From the NCBI GenBank assembly GCA_002350615.1, contig DEFD01000026.1:3855-14868 (forward strand): DNA of 11,014 bases, read 5' to 3'. The notes beneath the pieces are model-generated. The model saw nothing but the letters and a program-made list of their open reading frames with translations, made no database searches and was not told the DNA's origin. The position numbers and the translations under genes were made by a program. This DNA is from Bacteroidales bacterium UBA2861. Its GTDB lineage: Bacteria; Bacteroidota; Bacteroidia; Bacteroidales; UBA932. Shown here one piece after another: positions 7,101-11,014 of the stretch; the stretch's first letter is position 1; the number at the start of each line of letters is the position of its first letter.

Positions 7101-8669
7101 GGTATCTCGCTCATTTCCCCGCCGCCGCACCATGACATCTATTCCATCGAAGACCTGTCACAGCTGATCTTCGACCTCAAGAACGTGAATCCGGCTGCCG
7201 CCATCAGCGTAAAACTGGTGTCGGAGAGCGGTGTGGGCACCATTGCCGCCGGCGTGGCGAAAGCCAAGGCCGACCTGATTGTGGTGTCCGGAGCCGAAGG
7301 CGGCACGGGTGCCTCCCCGGCTTCTTCGATGCGATTTGCCGGTATCAGCCCGGAAATCGGCCTGTCCGAAGCGCAGCAGACGCTGGTGCGCAACGGCCTC
7401 CGCAGCCAGGTTCGCCTGCAGGTGGACGGCCAGCTGAAAACCGGCCGCGACGTGGTGCTGATGGGTCTGTTGGGAGCAGACGAGTTCGGTTTCGGCACCC
7501 TGCCGCTCATCGTGCTCGGTTGCGTGATGATGCGCAAATGCAGCCTCAACACCTGTCCCACCGGCGTGGCGACCCAGGACCCGGAACTGCGCAAACATTT
7601 TATCGGCAAAGCCGACTATCTGGTCAACTATTTCACCTTCCTGGCCAAGGAGGTCCGGGAATATCTGGCCGAAATGGGCTTCCGCAGTTTCTCGGACATT
7701 GTCGGCCACACGGAGCTGCTGGTCCGCAAGGATGTGGAGCCCACGTCCAAAGCGGCCCGGGTAGACCTGTCGCGGGTCCTGTTCAAGGAAGAAGGTTCCT
7801 GCGGATGGTCCGGCGCCCCGCTGCACCCGCTCCCGACGGTTCGGGATATGGAAATCATCAAGGCGGCGCAGCCGGCCATCGAATGGAAGGAGGAAATCAG
7901 CCTCGAATATCCGATTGCCAACACCGACCGGGCCGCTTGTACGATGCTCAGCGGGCGGATTGCCGCCAAATACGGTGCCGAAGGCCTGCCGGATTCCACC
8001 ATCAACATCAAGTTCAAGGGTTCCGCCGGCCAGAGCTTCTGCGCCTTCCTCGCAGGCGGCGTCAACGTACGCCTCGAGGGCGAAGCGAACGACTATGTGG
8101 GCAAGGGCTTGAGCGGTGGCCGCGTGGCCATCCGGCCGTCCACACGGGCCTCCTTCAAGGCAGAAGACAATACCATCGTGGGCAATACCTGCCTCTATGG
8201 CGCCACCGGCGGTGAGATGTATGTCGCCGGACGCGCCGGCCAGCGTTTCGCGGTGCGCAACTCCGGGGCCAAGGCCGTTGTGGAAGGCACGGGCGACCAT
8301 TGCTGCGAATATATGACAGGCGGCCGTGTGGTGGTTCTGGGCCCTGTTGGCCGCAACTTCGCCGCCGGTATGTCCGGAGGCGTGGCCTATGTCTTCGATC
8401 CCGCCCACGTGTTCGACTATTACTGCAACCTGGACATGGTAGAAATCTCCCTGGTAGACGACAAACTCGACCGGAAGGAACTGCACGAGCTCATCCGCCA
8501 GCACTACCTCTACACAGGTTCCAGCCTGGCCAGGACCCTGCTCGACGACTGGACCCGCTATGTGGACGATTTTATCAAGGTTATCCCCATTGAATACAAG
8601 CACGTTCTCGAACAGGAGCGCCTCCGTGCCCTCTCCGAGAAAGTGCAGCATCTCCAAATCCAATACTGA
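4194..8669 (+). CDS. gltB: Glutamate synthase (NADPH-type) large subunit
   Basis: A 1491-residue alpha subunit of bacterial glutamate synthase, which releases ammonia from glutamine and, on FMN, aminates 2-oxoglutarate to glutamate. Domains in order: a short propeptide (1-14); class II glutaminase from the nucleophile C15 (ACGVG), with RFSTNTFP from 215 and NGEINT from 236; a central domain (PTSSMGNDTP near 473); the FMN synthase barrel from about 860 with the EGGTGASP phosphate loop near 1036; three cysteines C1110, C1116 and C1121 in the C-x5-C-x4-C pattern that binds the 3Fe-4S cluster; and the Gly-rich beta-helix (about 1250-1460). Length equals that of Escherichia coli and Azospirillum GltB, and no domain is missing. 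The start gives the expected 14-residue propeptide, cleaved to free Cys15. gltD follows after 6 nt and encodes the electron-delivering partner; glnN lies 8 nt upstream. Confidence 0.97.
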   Translation: MKYGLYDPASEHDACGVGMVVNIRGDKTHELVDNALTVLENMSHRGAEGADGKSGDGAGIMVQIPHEFILLQGIPVPEKGRYGTGLVFLPKDAAKREHILEAMRAEMEREACRLSHVRPVPVNAACLGEEAAKGEPYTVQIFVTSAEFIEEADFERKLYRIRKHIERLGKDCYVCSLSTRNIVYKGMLTSRQLREYYTDLTSPWFTSAMAIVHSRFSTNTFPQWSLAQPFRMLCHNGEINTVRGNRSWMQARQSVLNSGTLGDIGDLTPIVQPDMSDSASLDNVLEFLTQSGLSLPQAVSVLMPESFDETNPISEDLRAFYEYHSILMEPWDGPATLLFSDGRYAGGILDRNGLRPGRYTITKRGFLVVASEVGVLDFDPTEIECKGRLEPGKMLLVDTKEGKIWYDADIKEKLASEHPYRKWLAAGRIQLEDLHSGRKIEHNEADLLHKELLFGCTAEDVEKTVKPMCEKGIEPTSSMGNDTPLAVLTERPQSFFNYFRQQFAQVTNPPIDSIREQMVMSLFEYIGRVGTGILTPDEDNCKMVRLPHPILTNTQLDLLCNIRYKGFNTVKLPMLFECAASTADAAANLRRALKSLCQKAEKCVDDGVNYIILSDRDVDESHAPIPSLLAVSAVHHHLIATGKRVQTALIVESGEIRETMHAALLLGYGASAINPYLSFAIISSLAHGGKMQLNYSTARTNYIEAMKKGLLKIMAKMGISTIRSYRGAKIFESIGLEESLLREYFGTDRSTIGGVGLETIARDAMWFHAQAYADTTPTDFLPNVGQFHYRKGGIPHAWNPETISALQLATRLGSYKKFKEFTAAVDTKDDLLFLRDLLDFKRGTAIPVDEVEPVEAIVKRFVVSAMSFGALSIEAHEAIALAMNRLGARSNTGEGGEDNERYHTEVDGVSLSSKTKQVASGRFGVTAEYLVNAQEIQIKVAQGAKPGEGGQLPGFKVNAIIAKTRNSIPGISLISPPPHHDIYSIEDLSQLIFDLKNVNPAAAISVKLVSESGVGTIAAGVAKAKADLIVVSGAEGGTGASPASSMRFAGISPEIGLSEAQQTLVRNGLRSQVRLQVDGQLKTGRDVVLMGLLGADEFGFGTLPLIVLGCVMMRKCSLNTCPTGVATQDPELRKHFIGKADYLVNYFTFLAKEVREYLAEMGFRSFSDIVGHTELLVRKDVEPTSKAARVDLSRVLFKEEGSCGWSGAPLHPLPTVRDMEIIKAAQPAIEWKEEISLEYPIANTDRAACTMLSGRIAAKYGAEGLPDSTINIKFKGSAGQSFCAFLAGGVNVRLEGEANDYVGKGLSGGRVAIRPSTRASFKAEDNTIVGNTCLYGATGGEMYVAGRAGQRFAVRNSGAKAVVEGTGDHCCEYMTGGRVVVLGPVGRNFAAGMSGGVAYVFDPAHVFDYYCNLDMVEISLVDDKLDRKELHELIRQHYLYTGSSLARTLLDDWTRYVDDFIKVIPIEYKHVLEQERLRALSEKVQHLQIQY

Positions 8670-8675
8670 CGCGCC

Positions 8676-10025
8676 ATGGGAGATTATAAAGCATTTTTGA
8701 CGATACCCCGAAAGGAAGCCGGCTACCGGCCCATCCGGGACCGTATCCAGGATTTCGGCGAAGTGGAACAGACGCTCAACGAAGGAGACCGCCGGTTGCA
8801 GGCATCGCGCTGCATGGACTGCGGCGTACCCTTCTGCAACTGGGCCTGCCCGTTGGGCAACCGTCCGCCCGAATGGAACGATGCTGTCTATAAGGGCGAT
8901 TTCAAGCTGGCCTACCGCCTGCTCAACGCCACCAACGACTTTCCGGAATTTACGGGACGCGTCTGCCCCGCCCTGTGCGAGAAAGCCTGCGTGCTCAACC
9001 TCACCCTCCACGAGCCTACGACGAACCGGGAGAACGAGGCCGCCATTACGGAAATTGCCTATCGGGAAAACTATATCCAGCCCTGCAAGCCTGTTCGCAA
9101 CGGGAAAAAAGTGGCGGTGATCGGGGCGGGACCTTCCGGCCTGGCCGCTGCCAACCAACTGAACAGAAAAGGCTATGCCGTAACGGTTTTCGAGAAGAAC
9201 GAGAAGGCCGGCGGCCTGCTCCGCTTCGGCATTCCCAACTTCAAGCTCAACAAGAAGGTCATCGACCGGCGCATCGCCCTGATGGAGCAGGAAGGCATTT
9301 GCTTCCGCTACGGAGAAGCGGTCCTTCCCGATGCCCTGCCGAAGGGCTTCGACGCCTACGTCGTGGCCACCGGCACCCCTACGGCACGTGACCTGAACGT
9401 TCCGGGCCGCGAGCTCAAGGGCGTACACTTCGCCCTGGAACTGTTGTCGCAGCAGAACCGCGTCCTGTATGGCGCAGAGTTTTCTCCGGAAGCACGCGTC
9501 ACCTGCAAAGACAAGGATGTATTGGTGATCGGCGGCGGAGATACCGGTTCGGACTGCATCGGAACGGCCCACCGCCAGGGTTGCAAGAGCGTGATGCAGA
9601 TTGAAATCATGCCCAAACCGCCCATCGGTCCGGACGACCCGGCCAATCCCTGGCCGGCCTGGCCGCGGACGCTTAAGACCTCTTCTTCCCACGAAGAGGG
9701 TTGCGAGCGGCGATGGAACATCAACACGCTCCGCTTCATTGGCGAAAACGGACAGCTGACCGGTGTGGAAATCCAACCTATCGACTGGGAAAAAGATCCC
9801 GACGGAGGACGTCCCAAGATGGTTCCGGCCGGTAAGCCGGAAGTGGTCAAGGCCGATATCGTCCTGCAGGCGATGGGTTTCCTGAAACCGCAGCTGCCCG
9901 AACACGCAGAGAACGTCTTCTTTGCAGGAGACGCCCTCAACGGAGCCTCATTGGTGGTACGGGCCATGGCTTCCGGCCATGCCGCCGCCGAGGCTTTGGA
10001 TGTTTGGTGTAAAAAGAAAGACTAG
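8676..10025 (+). CDS. gltD: Glutamate synthase small subunit
   Basis: A 449-residue beta subunit that oxidises NAD(P)H on FAD and passes electrons through 4Fe-4S clusters to GltB. The N-terminal iron-sulfur region has C46, C49, C54 and C58 (CMDCGVPFCNWAC) and C97, C101 and C105 (CPALCEKAC). The FAD Rossmann motif is VIGAGPSG at 148-155, and the nucleotide-binding motif for NAD(P)H is VIGGGDTG at 284-291. The C-terminal FAD motif is AGDALNGASLVVRAMASG from 417. It is shorter than usual (E. coli is about 470): only about 15 residues separate AMGF (399-402) from AGD (417), where well-studied relatives have about 35-40. This is an in-frame shortening that leaves all cofactor motifs. It starts 6 nt after gltB and its TAG stop overlaps the stop of the opposing gene. 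Confidence 0.95.
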   Translation: MGDYKAFLTIPRKEAGYRPIRDRIQDFGEVEQTLNEGDRRLQASRCMDCGVPFCNWACPLGNRPPEWNDAVYKGDFKLAYRLLNATNDFPEFTGRVCPALCEKACVLNLTLHEPTTNRENEAAITEIAYRENYIQPCKPVRNGKKVAVIGAGPSGLAAANQLNRKGYAVTVFEKNEKAGGLLRFGIPNFKLNKKVIDRRIALMEQEGICFRYGEAVLPDALPKGFDAYVVATGTPTARDLNVPGRELKGVHFALELLSQQNRVLYGAEFSPEARVTCKDKDVLVIGGGDTGSDCIGTAHRQGCKSVMQIEIMPKPPIGPDDPANPWPAWPRTLKTSSSHEEGCERRWNINTLRFIGENGQLTGVEIQPIDWEKDPDGGRPKMVPAGKPEVVKADIVLQAMGFLKPQLPEHAENVFFAGDALNGASLVVRAMASGHAAAEALDVWCKKKD

Positions 10026-10033
10026 AGCGTCTT
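10011..10033 (-). terminator. Possible weak terminator for the minus-strand DUF1080 gene
   Basis: Around the convergent stops there is a 5-bp inverted repeat AAGAC/GTCTT (10018-10022 and 10029-10033) with a 6-nt loop. Read on the minus strand it is followed by TCTTTTT (complement of 10011-10017), the layout of an intrinsic terminator, although the stem is short. On the plus strand no T-run follows, so it would not serve gltD in the same way. It lies within the last codons of gltD. Confidence 0.3.
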
Positions 10034-11014
10034 GAGGTGCAGGTTGCGCCAGCGGACTTTGATTCCACCACCGTCGTGGATCTGCAAGGCGATGCGGCCA
10101 CGGCCTGCACCCACTTTTTCATCGGTAATATCCACCATGGGTTCACCATTCAACCAGGTTTGTACCCGGTCGCCTTCGGCCAGGATACGGAGGGTGTTCC
10201 ACTCCCCTTCCTTCAGGATTTCCTCCTGCTCGTCGGGAATCTGGACCAGCCAGCCGCGGCCGTAGGACTCATAGATGCCGGCGGTGTCGTGCCCCTTGGG
10301 CGCCACTTCCACCTGCCAGCCATTCACGATAGCAGGCTGCTGGACAAAGGAACGGAAAAAGACACCGGAGTTGCCGTTGGCTTCCTGCTTGAATTCCAGG
10401 GTCAGGTCAAAATCGTCATAATAGTCGCGCGTGGCCAGGTAACCATAGGTGTTGTCGGGGCCGCTCTCGCAGATGAGTTCGCCGTTCTCTACATACCAGA
10501 GGTCGGTTCCATAGAGATCCCAGCCCGTCAGGTCCTCGCCGTTGAACAGGTCTTTTTCTTCCGGTTTCGCAGGCAGTTCCCGGATCTTGATGTTCTTGAA
10601 CCAGGCCGGATAGCCATGGTCCTGCAGGCAGATGTGGCCTTTGCGGGCCAGGCCGTATTCCGGGGCGTTCTCCCACTTGCCGGAATCCTTGCGGGCATAC
10701 CAGTCCGGGGTCCAGGCATCGAATTCCACGGTCATCTGTCCGTTCAGCCAATAACTTACATGGCCGTTGTCGAAGACGATTTTGGAGGTATTCCATTCGC
10801 CGGCAGGATTCAGCTTGCGCGTTTCAAAATCCGGCACATACATGGCATAATCCACGGCGCAGCGCTGCCAGGGCTCCAGGGCGAAGCCGTTCACTTCTTC
10901 CCAATTCTCATCGTCAATGAGCTGATATTCAGGGCCGGTGATGTAGGGAACGGGATACTTGGGATGCTCCACCACGTGATAGAGCATGCCACTGTTGCCG
11001 CCACGGGAAATTTT
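10022..11014 (-). CDS. Tandem DUF1080 (3-keto-disaccharide hydrolase-like) protein, 5' part missing
   Basis: The gene runs leftward from beyond the right edge, so its beginning, including any signal peptide or lipobox, is off the window; 330 codons are visible. They form two copies of the DUF1080 fold (PF06439, concanavalin-like jelly roll, named 3-keto-disaccharide hydrolase). The first copy (to about residue 147) shows GGNSGMLYHVVE, TGPEYQL, EWNTSKIVFDNG, YWLNGQ and GHICLQDHG. The second (from about 155) repeats these as NGNSGVFFRSF, NGWQVEV, EWNTLRILAEGD, TWLNGEP and GRIALQIHDGG. Bacteroidetes carry many such proteins, usually exported, linked to use of plant glycosides and 3-keto-sugars. 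Which copy is catalytic cannot be decided here. An internal ATG at 10987 is not the start, because conserved family sequence (RGGNSG) continues upstream of it. It converges on gltD with a 4-base overlap and is probably unrelated in function. Confidence 0.88.
   Translation of the reverse strand, partial: KISRGGNSGMLYHVVEHPKYPVPYITGPEYQLIDDENWEEVNGFALEPWQRCAVDYAMYVPDFETRKLNPAGEWNTSKIVFDNGHVSYWLNGQMTVEFDAWTPDWYARKDSGKWENAPEYGLARKGHICLQDHGYPAWFKNIKIRELPAKPEEKDLFNGEDLTGWDLYGTDLWYVENGELICESGPDNTYGYLATRDYYDDFDLTLEFKQEANGNSGVFFRSFVQQPAIVNGWQVEVAPKGHDTAGIYESYGRGWLVQIPDEQEEILKEGEWNTLRILAEGDRVQTWLNGEPMVDITDEKVGAGRGRIALQIHDGGGIKVRWRNLHLKTL

Noticed and set aside
7158..9905. A 915-codon minus-strand frame spanning the 3' part of gltB and most of gltD
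   Set aside because: This is the same kind of antisense shadow. It crosses the gltB/gltD boundary and has no recognisable domains.

Overview
The window looks like the chromosome of a GC-rich member of the Bacteroidales. The evidence is a full-length type III glutamine synthetase, the C-terminal end of a TonB-dependent receptor of the Bacteroidetes barrel type, a tandem-domain DUF1080 protein, and starts that lack a Shine-Dalgarno sequence and follow A/T-rich stretches. It is mostly ordinary metabolism. I did not find a convincing undescribed defence, mobile or RNA system, and I saw no tRNA, rRNA, CRISPR array or insertion sequence.

Left block (1-1728, + strand): the last 27 codons of an unidentified gene, a membrane-anchored protein of unknown function, a hotdog-fold thioesterase of the FlK-like family, and the C-terminal remnant of an outer-membrane receptor. 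They are packed almost without gaps (0, 1 and about 1 nt). The receptor piece has no N-terminal plug or most of its barrel and begins at the thioesterase stop, so it looks like a 5'-truncated pseudogene. A strong intrinsic terminator (1762-1796) closes this block.

Middle block (1729-10025, + strand): a 270-bp non-coding region with an A/T-rich leader precedes glnN (GS III), gltB (glutamate synthase large subunit) and gltD (small subunit), separated by only 8 and 6 nt. Together they form the complete GS-GOGAT cycle: glnN fixes ammonia into glutamine with ATP, and GltBD moves the amide nitrogen to 2-oxoglutarate using NAD(P)H, giving net glutamate. The arrangement predicts one nitrogen-responsive transcript from the A/T-rich leader.

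Right block (10022-11014, - strand): the 3' two-thirds or so of a protein with two DUF1080 (3-keto-disaccharide hydrolase-like) domains, converging on gltD. The two genes share the palindromic tetranucleotide CTAG as overlapping stop codons.

The points most worth a second look are an abrupt change of synonymous codon use inside glnN near 3870-3890 (recombination or an assembly chimera), the truncated receptor abutting the thioesterase, the shared CTAG stops, and an unusually short C-terminal segment in GltD.
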